Assembly (NCBI GenBank): GCA_036346255.1
Contig: CM070617.1
Span: 21,007,080 to 21,071,079 of the forward strand
Length of the DNA stretch: 64,000 bases
Reading direction: 5' to 3'
Source: Ampelocalamus luodianensis
Taxonomy: Eukaryota; Streptophyta; Magnoliopsida; Poales; Poaceae
Positions 11,529 through 24,165 of this stretch are shown piece by piece. The notes beneath the pieces were generated by a model that worked only from the letters and a program-made list of their open reading frames with translations, had not been told where the DNA came from and ran no database searches. Position 1 is the stretch's first letter; every line of letters starts with the position of its first letter. A program made the translations under genes and the position numbers.

Positions 11529-12060
11529 TCTAGCCCTCCAGCTTCAAGTGAAAATAACTTACTTGAGTGAAGGGTCGTAGACGATCCTTTGACCACTAAG
11601 GGGTCGTTAGGAAAACATTGAAGGAAGAACTCTTCAACCCTTGTTTCTCTCGACCAGGAATATGCTTGATCGAGGTAATTGGTTTAAGGTTGTCACGACT
11701 ACGAGATGTCTTACGACTTCGAAGCCGTCGTAGCCTTAAAACCGGAAATAAGGTTTTCCCGGTTGGTCTTTCACTTGACCCGGGAGTCAAGATGGTAATT
11801 TCACTTGAGGTGTGAAAATGTGTCTTGGGACTTTCCATAGGCGTAAAAAGCTTTGTCCGTTGAAGCGATTCAGGCGGTGGCGTCGTTGGGATTACGCGAC
11901 GTTTCATCTCAAGCGTGCGGTTATAAACGGGCGCAGGGAAGAACTTAGGTTCTTACCTTTTACCCAACGATCTATTGCTTTCTTGTTTCTTCCGCCACGG
12001 TGACTCGTACATTTTCTTGAAGCTTTCCCAACCTTAAATCCTCTCGTTCTTGAGAGAAAA
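11529..12060. other. Polypurine tract and leader of the antisense gene (inner element)
   Basis: Plus-strand 'tctagccctccagcttcaag' abuts the LTR and reads as a purine-rich tract in element sense. The remaining 500 bp match 9258-9770 and contain no coding region. For the plus-strand antisense gene this is the upstream region. The phrase 'tgcggttataaacgggc' at about 11916-11932 contains TATAAAC, about 140 bp before the first ATG, and is a candidate TATA box. The matching 'gtgcggttataaaacag' is at about 9611. Confidence 0.5.
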
Positions 12061-14475
12061 ATGGCGAGATTGTCTCGAATGGGCCGAGTCGGAGATGGAC
12101 GATGCAAAATGATCGCTTTGGTGCCGAGAAGATCCCGAGGGTCTTCTCGTGACTTGGATTGCGGCGAATGGGCAGCATTGGCCTTCGGGAGAGGTAGGCC
12201 AAATTCCCGTCTTCCAGGCTTACTGTGAGTGTGGCCTTCGATTGCCTGCTCACCCTTTCCTCACGCTCGTACTCGTGTTAAGTGTATTCGTGAACCTTGG
12301 TCCTAATTCCATCACGATGTTAAGTGTATTCGTGTACTTGTGTGAGGCCTACCTAGGGATTCCGGCGGACCTCGAGTTGTTCCAGTATTATTATGGAATG
12401 GCTCGCCAAGCCGGGATCGCTGGTAGCTGTGGTCTGAAGCTCCATGACAACAAGTCGAAGGAGTATATTCAGATGTTTACCCGGTCGTCCTGGCGGGTTG
12501 GAAGAAGAGGTGGTTCTCTTGGGAGGTTACCCAGAAGATAGCCTCTCGTTCGTTGGACGAGCCGCGGCGATCTTCTTCCTAGGACTCGACTCGATAATCT
12601 CGACCGGATAGCCCCTATATTCAAGCTATCAAAGACTTGAAGTCGGAGGGCTCACCGGTTGGCACGTGGTGAAGGACTTCATCACGCCACGGATTAGTCC
12701 TTTGAAGACAAGGGTCCCTCCCATGTGGAGGTACTCAGAAAGGACGACCCAACCGGGGACTACAAGGGCGGTGAGTAGAAAAGACTTACTCTTTGGTTTT
12801 ATCCTTGGTTAACCCGATTTAGTCTGCTTAATCGTATTGTCCATATCCCCGCATCTTTCGCGGCGAGGTTGGCGACGTGTCCGGCTCATCTGCGAGAAGC
12901 ATCCGTCGAATATGGCGGCCCCTCAAATCCTCGCGGTTTTACCACGGAGGAGAAAGAAAGGCGCCTAAAGGTAATCAAACGACTACGCCTTTAGGTGTTT
13001 TATTGTCGAGAATAGTATACGACTAGCTGATTTGTCGCAGAAAACTTACGATCGAGTGCGATCGTAGAAAAACTTACGACCGGATGTAATCGTAGAATAA
13101 CTTACGATTAGACAATGTCGTAGAAAAACTTACGACTTAACGTAATCGTAGAATGACTTACGATTAGATAATGTCGTAGAAAAACTTACGACTTAACGTA
13201 ATCGTAGAATGACTTACGATTAGATAATGTTGTAGAAAACTTACGACTTAACGTAATCGTAGAATAACTTACGATTAGATAATGTCGTAGAAATACTTAT
13301 AATTTTTGAGCTGATCATACAAACCACTTTTCTCCTTCTTCAACAGAAAGTTGGCATGGAGAACCGCCGAGACGACGAGGAAGTCGAGCTGGTGGTTGTA
13401 GGGGTGACTACGCATACGGAGTCAGCGAAGTCCCCTCCATCTAAGAAGCGCCGACTGGCAAAAGTCGGTGACAAGGGGGGTTCGAGTTCTGCTCCTCCTG
13501 CTCCTTTTGCTAAGTTTGCATGGATATAGCCGCGGCAAGAAAGAGAGCGAAGAAGAGGTCTTGCCCTTAAGCGCAAGGTCCCCAAAGTTAAGGTACCTTT
13601 CTACTACGATGACAAGTCCTTCGCAGTTTACGCTTCTCGCGGCTTTGTAAGGCGGCTAGAAAAGGAGAACTGGAAGGAGTTCATGTCTTTGTGAAGGAAA
13701 CCGCTGCTCGGTGGAATCGAAGCCGAAGCAAAGATTCACCGGGAAGTCGGGAGGAGATGACTCTGTTGCCCAGTGCATCTCAACCAATGGTGGTTGAGAA
13801 GAAGTCGAAGAAATCTTCCGTTGGGAAGGTTGCTCCCAAATTTCGGGTTAGGTCCAGCAAGACGGAGGTATGTAAAATAAAACACATAAGTGTAATGACT
13901 ACTTCTCGTTTCATTTGTTGACTTATTGTTGCGCTTTGCGATTCTCACCGACGCCGTCTTGATCGTGGAACTCGATAGAGGATCCGTTATCACCCCTTCA
14001 ACCGAAGAGTGCGACAACGACGATGGTGAAAATCTAGCAACCGCCCTGCCGCGAAGAGGCCGATTCTTGAAGTCGCTCTGAAGGCCAATGATGTTGAAGT
14101 CGCTCGACATCCGAGTCGCGTGAGACACCGTGATGGAGGACACACAAGCCTCGAGGAGGCACCGAGAGCACGGCGCGCGAGCGCTGACCGCCGTGTTGGC
14201 AAGGAGGTCGTTGAGGATGTTCCCTCCGGCCCTCCAGGTGGAGTTCATGTCACAGAGTCAGAGGAAGAGGAGTATTTCAACTTTTACTCTGACTTCTTTG
14301 GCCCTGACTCCATCGTAGGATCTTCCGCCTACCGCTCCCGCGACCGAGTTCCCCACCCCAATAGCATTGTCAATTGTGGAGACGTATTTGACAATGAACG
14401 ACTTGAAGGGGTATGGTGGAAGCGAGTCGAGGAGATGGATGAGCTGAAGGATCCATCACGAATAGTCTCCATATT
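12061..14475 (+). pseudogene. Antisense gene of the inner element, 5' exons
   Basis: This is the same gene as at 9771, in the inner element. The ATG at 12061 is followed by a frame-shifted start. From about 12149 the domain is readable: NGQHWPSGEVGQIPVFQ, RLPAHPFLTLVLV and VFVYLCEAYLGIPADLELFQ. Exon 1 ends at a GT near 12771. Exon 2 is at about 12850-12970. Exon 3 starts after the acceptor near 13348 (METRRDDEE-like, acidic and basic rich) and ends near 13868. Exon 4 runs from about 13950 and ends in 'EEEYFNFYSDFFGPDSIVG' and RIVSIF, where the solo LTR at 14476 interrupts it. Several frameshifts occur, many at CAG/CTG positions when compared with the outer copy. Plus-strand introns carry palindrome clusters. 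Function is unknown. Confidence 0.75.
13020..13310. repeat. Densest palindrome array, intron 2 of the inner antisense gene
   Basis: About nine tcgta/tacga units stand almost head to tail, alternating between two arm types: AATCGTA/TACGATT (13088-13109 is perfect) and TGTCGTA/TACGACT. The alternating pair (about 56 bp) is repeated with near identity, as 'acttaacgtaatcgtagaa' recurs. Spacing is regular, but the centres vary (GAAAAACT, GAATAACT, GAATGACT). Confidence 0.9.
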
Positions 14476-17400
14476 TGTGAGGACCCCAATTTATTTGGCT
14501 TGTAATGCTTAACCAACCACCTGGTCCTAGCATCACAAATCAAATAAATTGATCCTCGAGATATGTATACTTCCTGAGCGTTATACACACCCGTTACAAA
14601 ATTAGACATCAACTCCATTCCAAACATAGAGTCCAAACACCACACTACCAAACGGAAGATAAACAAATAGTAGAGTTATTACAGACAAAGGCCGACAGGC
14701 CACAAGGTACACAAATAAACAAGAACGACAAATGAAGCAAAAGTGCCATAAGATGGCTATAAACAAAGCCAATCGTGCCTCCAACCCACAAGGCATCGAC
14801 CGGACCGCCAAGTCTAGTCGTCTGAAACGGCAACACAACTCACGTAGTGAGGCCCTTGGGGCTCACCTTCTTCCTCTGCAACAAAAACATTAAGCAAAGC
14901 ACACGAGTACAAAGATTGTCTTTGTACCCGCAAGACCGACGTGTGAACTAGCGGACTGTTCATATGCTACATGCAGGCTTGTTTAGTGGAGGCCATATGT
15001 TTCATTTGCATAAAGCCAACTTTCATTTGCAATAATATAATACGGTTTGAAGGCAAGTTTGCAATTCATTTTAAGGTTGAAATACAAATAAATAAAGATA
15101 GATACAAGTAACCACACAAGTGACTATCCCAATAGTCACCACAACATAGCACGAATCCCAGTTCGTACCACCCATCAAGTTTTAATTTAAATGTTGTAGT
15201 CTAGTTCTTGGGGCGTGTCAGAGCGTGTCCATAACCTAGGGCGAGGCTATTCGAATAGTTTTAACCTGCGGGGTGTACCAATGTACCCACACTTCGCACC
15301 GCCTTTAAGCCAAAACACACTTAGAAGGTATCTTTGTACCGCTAAGTCCTACGAGACTTTTTCCAATATTGTGTATTAACTACGAGCCGCTCGTATGGAT
15401 AGAAATCCATACGCTTACATGGTAAAGCCGAAAGGCAACTACCCACTCGGGATAAAGCTTTTCTGACAACTACCATGCTCCCACCTCCATCCCTCCTGCG
15501 ACCTCCTGCGACCGGAGCCAATACACGCCAAAGTACTAGGTCAAGAGAGGTCCATATACTCTAGTGTGGTTAGCACGCAAAATGCTCGATGCGGTGGCGC
15601 AAGTAACTCGGTCCTTAATCGACTCGGGCACCTTTCGGTCACACCCAACAGATCACACCGTCTTACCATTGTGCCCAAGTCTAAATCATTTTTGTTTTTA
15701 TTTTTAATTTTGCAATTAAACATAGCGAAAATGCTAAAACATAAAGTTATAGTAAATTTTGTGTGATCAAGGTTACCGACTAAAGTCGATAACCGCCCAT
15801 TTCTACCGATACTAAGCATGTCTAAGCAATTTGACCGGATCTACTAAGTGACAAGAGATCATCCAAACACCTCTAATCACAACAAATAACCTAGGCTCGG
15901 TAGTAGAGATCAATATTTTGTCTACAGGATATGCACTACGATTTAACTAATCAATTTAACACAAATTAAGCGATGCATACATACAAATTAAACAAAATAT
16001 TAGACTTTAAAATCTGGAATTAATATGATCAAACGCTTGCACGGTGCTTTGTTGCTCAATTTGTTATGGAGGGTCGTTCTGGGGTTACCGCAAATGTCGA
16101 ATCCTAACGATTGAACAAAACAAATAATAAGAACGAATAACACCGACAAAACTCAAACATCAAACACAAACACCAATTTATACACAGAGGCTAGACCATC
16201 ACAAAAGGAGTAACAAATAAGCTACTGAGATGCTTCAAAAGACATGCTTTGAGTGATAGATCTATCCACTCACTTATTTATTAGGCTAACCACAAAATCA
16301 ATCTTCTTATATGATTTAAACTTTGGACAGACTTTGATGGTGATTGTGTGCACATCTATTATTTAATCATCAAGTTAACACATCAAAACAACTATTATTA
16401 GTTGAGTTCACGTAACCTACAAGAAGCTATTAACAACAATAACTAGTCAAGTATCCAACAATGAGATGCTAAACAAAATTCTAATTGAATTTAGGCTAGA
16501 ATAAAATTCAGCTACTAACACACCTAAGTATCACATCATCATAAGAAAGGTTATCACAATTCGGATGCTACTACACCAAATCTTAATGTCTTGATAAAGC
16601 AAAAGTGCAGAGACAATAACATGATCACTAACTATCCCTAATGATCAAACATGACAACAAGAGCTTTGAAACTTAAAGATACTAACTAAATGATTTCATG
16701 CTAACCTCTACAACAAAGGGAGTCATCAACACTAAACAAGGATCCAAAGCATGAGTATGAAACTAAAATCTAGTCACGACAATGAAGCGACAACAGAAAT
16801 AATTATAGAGAACAACACTAAAACTTTCAAACTCCCAAAACCAAAATGATCATGCATGAGAGTGAACTAAAGAACATTCTGATCATGATTAGAAACTAAA
16901 GAACTGGTTTTGAAGGAGTGGGCCCCATCGACAGAGAAACAGAGAAGAACACACCCAAGAAAGAGAGAGGCTCGGGCCGCTCGGACTGAACTTGCCGCCG
17001 GCGAGAAGTGGCGGCGCGGGCTGTGCAACGGCCAAAATGGGTCGCCCAGAGGTTACTGAAGCTAAGGGTGGTCGCGGGTTGGTCGGAGAAGCACGGTGGC
17101 GGCGCGGCGACGGAGCACGGCGGCCGGCAGTGGGGGTGACAAGGTGCGGCTGCACCAGAGAGGTAGACAACAAGAATTAGCGCGCGCATGAGCATCAGTG
17201 AGGCTTCAGTAACTCACCGGAATGACGCGGAGCTCAAGAGGTGCGGAGATGGCCCGGCGAGAACCGGCGGCGATCAAGGGGTCACCGAGGAGGGAGCAAC
17301 CTGAGCAAAAATAGGGAAAATGAGAGACGGAGATAGCTTGAGTGAGTACACTAGATGGTGCTAGCGCGAGCAATTGCCCTAAGAACCAACTCACCGGAGA

Positions 17401-18715
17401 TGAGGACGATGATCCAACTTTCGGCCGAAGAAGAGGGACACCAAAATTCAATGGCCCCTGCGAGTGAAACTCAAAATTAGTGAGGAAAACATGATAGGGA
17501 TGCGGAACACGATGTGACGCGCAAAAGAAGGGATGATCTTCACTGGTTGCGAGGATGATACGGCGGAGCGGCACGGCCGTGAACCAGAGTTTGAGCACTA
17601 CTATGATTTGAGCTCAGAAGGAGCAATGGGTGATAGGGGATTGTTTAATGGTGTCTAAAGAAGGAAGAGGGAGCTTTGGGTGAGCTTAAGTAGGGGCGAG
17701 GACGGAGGAAAACGAGCGGCGACGCCGGCACCGAAGAGCTCAAGAACGGTCTTGACAAGCTGGTGAAAGGAGTGGTGGGTGATTAATGCTGCGCGGGCAT
17801 GGCCTCTCGGCGGAAGATGCGGCGAGGTAATGCGCTGCGAAAACCGAAGCGGTGACGAACAATGAGGCGAGTGGCGCTCATGCGCGCTACGCGGCACTCG
17901 ACCTTCACTCAAGGTAGGTGACGACGACATGTGGGGCCCGCTGTCGGCAGCAAGCAAAAAGCAGCGCGAGCCCGAGTCAAGTCGCGACGCAAACCGTGGT
18001 TCGACTCGATCGGAAAGATGCGACCGTTCGATCGCTAATGGACTACCGAGATCGGTGTATGCATTCTGACAGTCGGTTGCGCGACGCGACGTGGATCGTT
18101 CGATCTTCATCGGACGGTCACGATTGATTGACTCGGCGGTGCGATTAGTTGACGCGACCGAGTCCATTAGTGCGGTCGGACTCGAGCCCAAGTGTGGTTC
18201 GGGCCCGACAAGCGATGTTTTCAAATTCGATTTAAAAGACAGAGAGGTTTTGGGAAATTTTTAGAGATAGCTCCAGGGCTCCAAAAATTTCAGAAATTTT
18301 TATGGAAGATACTTGAGACAGATATCAACCTTGCATAAATTTTCCAGAACTTTTATGCGCTGAAAAGTTCTGCAGAAAATTCACAAGCATGCTGACCTAG
18401 GGTTTGACCAGATTTTCAACTAGCTTGACTTGGCCATTTGAAATAGCAAATAAAATCTAAAAATTGTGAAATAATTCAGGGAGGTAGATAGGATGATCAA
18501 GATGATAGGAAAAATAATTTCAGAGGATGATCACAAGTTTGAAAGCTATGAATTTGCTGACAACAATTTCCAATCACAAGAATTAAATTCTAAAAATTGG
18601 AAATTGCTAGGGAAAATTGTAGAAATTCTCAAATGATTTCATGAGGCATCAAAAGTTTTTTATTTCTCCTCATAATTTACATTTGAAATACAAACCCTAA
18701 GTTAGGGCTGTTACA
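14476..18715 (-). mobile_element. 4.2 kb solo LTR in the inner antisense gene, TSD atatt
   Basis: The plus-strand ends are TGTGAGGACCCC and GGGCTGTTACA. Target duplications atatt are at 14471-14475 and 18716-18720. Removing it rejoins exon 4 of the antisense gene (...SIF to ...NMN, then GTAAGT), as in the outer copy at 29311-29346. It shares blocks with 5168-8856 and 1-2136 (for example 15246-15258). GC-rich open frames at 16890-18220 resemble the leader region of the other solo LTR and are not taken as genes. There is no internal domain or primer site. Confidence 0.9.
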
Positions 18716-19932
18716 ATATTTGCTTGGTCAAACATGAATGTAAGTATTTATCGATACTCACTTAGGGTTTTATCTCTTTATCTTATCGTTTCTCTCTTTT
18801 TCAGAGAGCCGTTGAGCAAGTTGCTACGATTTGCAAGTACAATCGGCAACTTGTCAAGCTTCGACAAGAAAAGGCAACACTCTGCGAACAAGCAGAGAGG
18901 TGGTGAGTGACACTTGTAACCAGTTGTCGTAGAAAAGCTTACGACTTGTACTAGTCGTAGAAAAAACTTACGACTAGGGGGTGGTCGTAGAATAACTTAC
19001 GACTACCCATTGGTCATAGAAATACTTATGACCACTTGTTTTTATGTCTGCTCTTTTATCTTTACAGGTTTAAGAGCGACGAAAAGACCTTGGCTGATTC
19101 GCTCGAATTTGAAAAAGCCGAGTCAAAGAAGCTAAGGGACAAAGTCACTGACCTCCTGAAGAAGCTTCAGGAGGCTAACTCTGCAGCTAAACAGTTGCAG
19201 GAAAAAATAAATAGTACGTATTACTACGACTGCTTCTGATCTTGGTTTCTGCATCCCTTTGCTTTTTGACCTCTTATTCTTTTGTAGAAAAAGAAGTCAA
19301 AAATAAGACCCTTCAGTCCAAAATGGGGGCTCTCCGGACTGAGGTTAATGAGAAGACCTCCGTTGTCCGCGAAATCTTCCGGATCGCGAAGGAGAAAGAC
19401 CAAGAGATTGAGAACTTGGGTTCTCAATTAGTAGTAAGTAGAACTTTACCGCTATTTATTCATTCTATCTTCTCATAGAATCGTTTTCTTATTCAATCCT
19501 CGCTCTTATCGGATCGATAGACCAAATAAAGTGACTCCATGAGGCTTGACTTATTCCCGTGAGAGACAAAATCAATGAAGATCAATCTTCAAGATAATAT
19601 CTCACTTCGAACAATGTACTCGATGGGCTTCGTGTCGGAGGGTTGTTCCTCACGACGACACGATGGCGCTCATACGAGTGCCATTGGGAACAAGTTGGTA
19701 CTCGAGCGAGATGATATCTACTCAAGGCCAATCGAGCGATTCAATAAGGGAAGCGGTCAAAGGAGCTGTGAGTTTTGTTTTAGCAAAACTCAAGGCCCGC
19801 GATCCTAACCTTAATCTTCATTCTGTTGAAGCCGACTTCAACTGCACCGAATCTGAAGCCGAGAAGCTGATCGAAGAGATGCAGTCGGTTGGCGAGAAGG
19901 TCGCGGAGGAGATGCAGATAGAATCTCCCTAG
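18716..19932 (+). pseudogene. Antisense gene of the inner element, 3' exons with coiled coil
   Basis: After the solo LTR, exon 4 ends at the GTAAGT donor near 18739. Exon 5 (about 18805-18901) encodes VATICKYNRQLVKLRQEKA. Exon 6 (about 19069-19213) begins FKSDEKTLADSLEFEKAESK and runs into LLKKLQEANSAAKQLQEKIN. Exon 7 (about 19289-19435) begins EKEVKNKTLQSKMGALRTEV. Exons 6 and 7 are strongly heptad-like, so a long coiled coil is likely. The last exon ends at TAG 19930-19932, with LNLHSVEADFNCTESEAEKL and an acidic tail. This part is the best preserved, with open exons and clean GT/AG sites. A 3' end 'tgtaatatattcttgtatgaa' follows at 19947. Exon 8's acceptor is uncertain. Confidence 0.75.
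18925..19035. repeat. Palindrome cluster in intron 5 of the inner antisense gene
   Basis: There are four units. They include GGTCGTA... at 18983 and a changed but still complementary pair, GGTCATA/TATGACC, at 19012-19033. Corresponding units lie in the same intron of the outer copy (29565-29670). Confidence 0.85.
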
Positions 19933-20995
19933 ACAGAGTAGTCTTGTAATATATTCTTGTATGAACAAGTCTTTTTTGGTGGTGACGCCTAAATATATGA
20001 TCCTTTTTCCTGCAAATTATCTTGTAGAGTAAATAGTAACTCGTAAGATAAAAGAAGAAATAGTTAGACCAGATATGAGCGATTCCTCCTTCCTTCCGTA
20101 TCTTTCCTGCGAATCATCTCATAGAGTAGTTAGTAACTCGTAAGATGATATCTTTAGAAAAAAATAGACTAAGAAACGAAGTCATGTTTATAACTTTATC
20201 CTAGCCCCCGGCTACTTACTTAGTTTATTTTTAATAAACTAGGTAAGTAGTAAAGAAAGGGTTCTGAAAAAACAGAGAGGTTTGTTCGTCTTAGAGTTGT
20301 AAAATATCGACTTGTTTGCACTGGTCGAAAGAGTAGAAACAGATCGACGCTAGGAAGTTCCCTCTAGTGGGCGGGACCACGTGCGAGAAAAAGGCTTCAC
20401 TAGGTGATGTTACCATCTCCGACCAGTTAATTAACTCGATAACGACGACTAGAGCGAAACAAGCTTCCGAGTACCTTAAGGATTCATTCGGCTACATTCA
20501 TATTTCCGACTTAGTTGTTCGGGCAAAGAAAAGTAGGAAATCGAGCGACATTAGGTAGTTCCGTCTAGTGGCGTAACCACGTGCGAGCGATGAGAGCCGA
20601 CTAAGTGTGTTTCTTCCTTCGACCAAGAAACTAATCAAGTTATTTGAAAAGGTAGCGAATGCATCTCAAAGAAAAGGTTACTCTTCTCGGTTTATTTTTG
20701 AAATAAGCTAAGGTGATATGAATTGTTTAACAACTTTCGACCATTTTTCCGAGCTCAATAAGCTTTGTACTGATTGTTTAAGAACGGCGATATTAGGAAG
20801 CTCCTTCCAAAGGCGAACCACATGCATAGAGGAGAGACTTGACTAAATGTATCGTCCTTTTGCTAACCATTATGCAGAAGGATGAGAAAAAAATGGTCGA
20901 AAGAATAAAAGCGAGATTCAAAATAGACAAAAAGATAGGAGAACTGCTTGCTTTTATTGCGTTGAAGTTTGTTACACATAAAATTTAAATGGCGG
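19933..20995. repeat. Spacer between convergent antisense gene and pol, with a block repeated three times
   Basis: No gene is visible. A block of about 60 bp occurs near 20346, 20549 and 20790, each with 'ttaggaagttcc', 'ctagtgg' and 'ccacgtgc' or close variants, spaced 200-240 bp apart. The phrase 'cctgcgaatcatctcatagagta' also recurs (20007-20035 and 20104-20130). It is the shared 3' region of the two convergent transcription units. Confidence 0.7.
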
Positions 20996-21990
20996 TCAAT
21001 GTTCCAAGAATTTGAGAGAACACGGCCGTCTTCCATTGCAAGTCGTCATCGATCCGGACGCGTTACTTTGACCACGGTGTAAGGACCTTCCCACTTGGGG
21101 AAAGTTTATTCGATTAGGCGGGATTGGATAAGTCTCAATGCCAAATCACTGCAGCGAGGTCGCGAGGTTGAACCTACGATCATAGTATCTCGCGGGGCTT
21201 GTTGGTAGACCGCGAGCGAGAATAAAGCTTTGTTCCTCTGTTCTTCGAGTAGGTTGATGTCGTCTGCTCGAAGATGTTCTTGAGACGAGTCGTGAAACTT
21301 GTCGACTCTTTCTGACCTGATCTTAATTTCTGGAGGAAGCATGGCTTCAGCACCAAAAACTAGAAAGAAAGGTTTTTCTCCCGTAGCTCGGCTAGCTGTC
21401 GTATGAATTGCCCATAATACTGAAGGTAATTCCTGTACCCAAGCCCCCGAGCGCTTTACCAGCTGATCGAAGACTCGTGTCTTGATTCCCTTCATTATCT
21501 GGTCGTTCGCTCTCTCGACTGCTCCGTTGCTTTGGGGGTGTGCGACGAAGGCGTAACACAAACGAGTTCCCAACTCGTCGCAAAATTCCTGAAATTTTGC
21601 GCTTGTAAATTGTTTACCGTTATCGTGATAATTCGACTTGGTACTCGAATCGGTGATCACGCATCTCATCATGAACCGTTTTGTCGCTTCCGTTGTTATC
21701 CCGATCCACGAGTTCGCTTCTATCCATTTTGTGAACGTATCAATAGCCACAAACAGGAACTCGAAACCTCCTGGAGCTCTGGGTAACGGTCCTAGGATAT
21801 CGAGACCCCAAGTTGCAAAAGGCCATGACAGAGGAATTGTTTGCAACGCCTAAGCTGGTTGGTGTATTTGCCGGCTATGAAACCGACATCGTATACATCT
21901 TTTAACCATCTCCTTGGCATCGTAGAGGTCATTGGCCAATAAAAACCTTATCGAGCTTTACCAACCGTGTTACAGAGGAAGCATGAGTTC
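20996..21990 (-). pseudogene. Integrase of the inner Gypsy element
   Basis: This enzyme would insert element DNA into the host genome. The minus strand reads: a zinc-binding remnant near 21850-21960, a conserved TIPLSWPFATWGLDILGP entry to the core, the first catalytic Asp in VAIDTFTKWIEA, the second in NDNGKQF-like sequence (about 21615), and the Glu in HPQSNGAVERAND (about 21520). Then come AGAWVQELPSVLWAI-like and FFLVFGAEAMLPPEIKIRSE segments. A frame change lies between the first and second Asp (about 21630-21660), where CTG and CCG sites of the related copy at 4490-4530 appear shortened. Another lies near 21150. No chromodomain follows. All three catalytic residues are present. Confidence 0.8.
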
Positions 21991-22239
21991 CACAGATCCT
22001 CCGTGTATGTCGTGAAGGAGTTTTAATCCTTAGCTTATGGAATACATCGCATGAGTACCCCTTGGGTTCCTCTTTTATAAAGAACACCTTCGACCAAAGT
22101 ATACATTTTGGCTTTTCGGATAATCGATCGATTCTAGATCGTCATCGGGTAAGGAACCCTCTTGAAGATACTCATAAATGGGCGCCATCCATGTATCTTC
22201 GTACTCTAGAGAGGCTGTTTCTATAGAAGGTGTCTCCAG

Positions 22240-23330
22240 TTAAATGCGACTATGGACGGTTTAGAAGTCGCCCGAGAACACCCTTTCGGTACTACGGATC
22301 GGAGGAAGCTAGACGAGCCGCTTGATCTCATGAGAAATTATCCTTTCGGGGATAAATTGTACCTCAAAGCCCAAAAGTGCTTTTCTAACTTTCGTACTTC
22401 CGATAGGTACCGGGACATGGTCGAATTGGAGCACTGGTACTCCTTTCCGACTTGATTCACGACTAGCTGAGAGTCTCCTCTTACGAGCAATCGTCGAATC
22501 GAGAGTGCTTTCGCAACTCGTATGCCGCTAGCAAACCGTCGCTACGCCACGTTATTAGTGGCACGAAAGTTTAATTGTATGGCATACTTTAAGGTTTCTC
22601 CAGTGGAGATTCCAGACCACTCCCACCCAGAGCCACTTATCGTAAGTGACCCGTCAAAGTACATCATCCAGCGATCGTGGGAATCGTCGGGGATCTGAGC
22701 AGTTCGTGATTTGTCCATTCGGCGACAAAGTGCGCCAAGATCCGGATTTAACGCCATTCGGGACACGAAATGGATGTCGAACGCCTCAAGTTCGACTGAC
22801 CATTTTGCCATGCGTCCATTGTTTCCTATTCGGAGGATCGCTCCCAAGGGAAACTCAGACGGCACAGCTAGTTTGTGCGTCTGAAAATAATGCCGCGTTT
22901 TCTCGAAGACATGAGGAGGGCATAAAGAAGTTTTTGAACCTGAGGGTAACGCTCCTTAGGTCCGTGCAAAACCTCACTCACGTAGTATACTGGTCGTTGT
23001 ATGTTCTCACGTTCTACGACCGACCGCGCTCTTGCTCGTGGTGTGGCGGCTAGGTAAATTAAGGCGTCTCTCTAGCCGGGAAACTAGAACAGGAGCACTC
23101 GTAAGATACCTCTTGACTTCCTCGAAGGCTAAGTTAGCCTCTTCCGACCATTCAAACCTTCATGTTTCCTTAGAAGTTTGAAGAAAGCGATCCTTTTCTC
23201 CTGGCGTGCTATGAAACGACTTAACGCCGCCATGCACCACGTGAGTTTTGGACTTCTTTTTCGTGGTCGGGCGCGATCCGAGTGATGGCTTTGATCTTTT
23301 GGGATTTGCTTGATTCCCGTTCGAAACCAG
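22240..23330 (-). pseudogene. RNase H and connection region of the inner Gypsy pol
   Basis: This part would degrade RNA in RNA/DNA hybrids. Readable minus-strand parts are AKWSVELEAFDIHFVSR (the end of the RT connection, about 22800), then DRWMMYFDGSLTISGSG (about 22690-22640), which holds the first RNase H Asp, and LKYAIQLNFRATNNVA (about 22590-22545) with an Asn where many relatives have the NEAEY segment. Flanking parts (22870-23330) are only readable in pieces, among them a KKKSKTHVVHGGVKSF-like stretch. Breaks are frequent. Confidence 0.65.
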
Positions 23331-23339
23331 AATCCAAGC

Positions 23340-24140
23340 AATTTTCTGAAGAGACCACGAACACACACTTCTGGGATTTAGTTTCAATTGGTGTTTTACG
23401 AGGTTGTCAAAGTCTCCGCAAGTCCGTGATATGTTAGTCGTTTGGTGCTTTTTACGACTAGGTCATCAACATAGGCTTCCAAATTTCGCCTAGTTGAGGA
23501 GCGAAAGTCGTTTGCATCAAGCGTTGAAAAGAAGCTCCAGATTTTTAGGCGAATGGCATTTTGACATAGCAAAATACTCCAAGCGGTGTAATAAATGCGG
23601 TCTTTTCTTCATCTTCTCGATGCATACTGATCTGGTGATAACCAGAGTATGCATCTAGAAAACTCAACATTTCACATCCTGCAGTAGAGTCAACCAGCTG
23701 ATCGATGCGAGGTAAAGGGAAATCATCTTTTGGACAAGCTTTATTAAGATCAGTAAAGTCAACGCACATACGCCATTTGCCGTTAGACTTTCTAACCATT
23801 ACAGGGTTGGCCAACCACTCTGGGTGGTTGACTTCTCTTATAAAGCCTGCTTTAAGCAACTTGTCCAATTCTGACCTAATAGCATCTCGTCGATCAGTGG
23901 CAAATCTCCGTAACTTTTGTTTTACGGGTAGTTTATCAGGCCGTAAGGCTAGCCTGTGCTCGATCGCATTCCTTGGGACTCCGGGCATGTCGGATGCTTG
24001 CCACGCAAAGACATCAGCGTTTGCCTGGAGGAAGGTGATGAGGGCGTCTTCCTATTTAGGGTCGGAAGAATCCCCAATACGAACAGTCTTCGAGGGCTCT
24101 CTGCGTCGGAGGAACCTCTTTGACCTCGGTCGTTCGGCTT
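23340..24140 (-). pseudogene. Reverse transcriptase of the inner Gypsy pol
   Basis: This is an RNA-dependent DNA polymerase domain. The intact minus-strand stretch 23545-23988 reads IEHRLALRPDKLPVKQKLR, AGFIREVNHPEWLANPVMV, GKWRMCVDFTDLNKACPKD with the first catalytic Asp, and LSFLDAYSGYHQISM. The YVDDL catalytic box is intact at 23459-23473, but a frameshift near 23540 separates it from the upstream part. The order and motifs are those of a Ty3/Gypsy enzyme. Confidence 0.85.
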
Positions 24141-24165
24141 AGATGCGACTTTAGGCTTCGACTTG

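Noticed and set aside
13020..13310. Regular short palindromes with spacers, array-like
   Set aside because: Not CRISPR: a plant genome, units are themselves palindromic and vary, spacers are part of the repeat, no cas genes.
16889..18224. Minus-strand frames in the 4.2 kb solo LTR
   Set aside because: Same position as the leader region of the other solo LTR; Arg/Pro/Ser-rich without domain.
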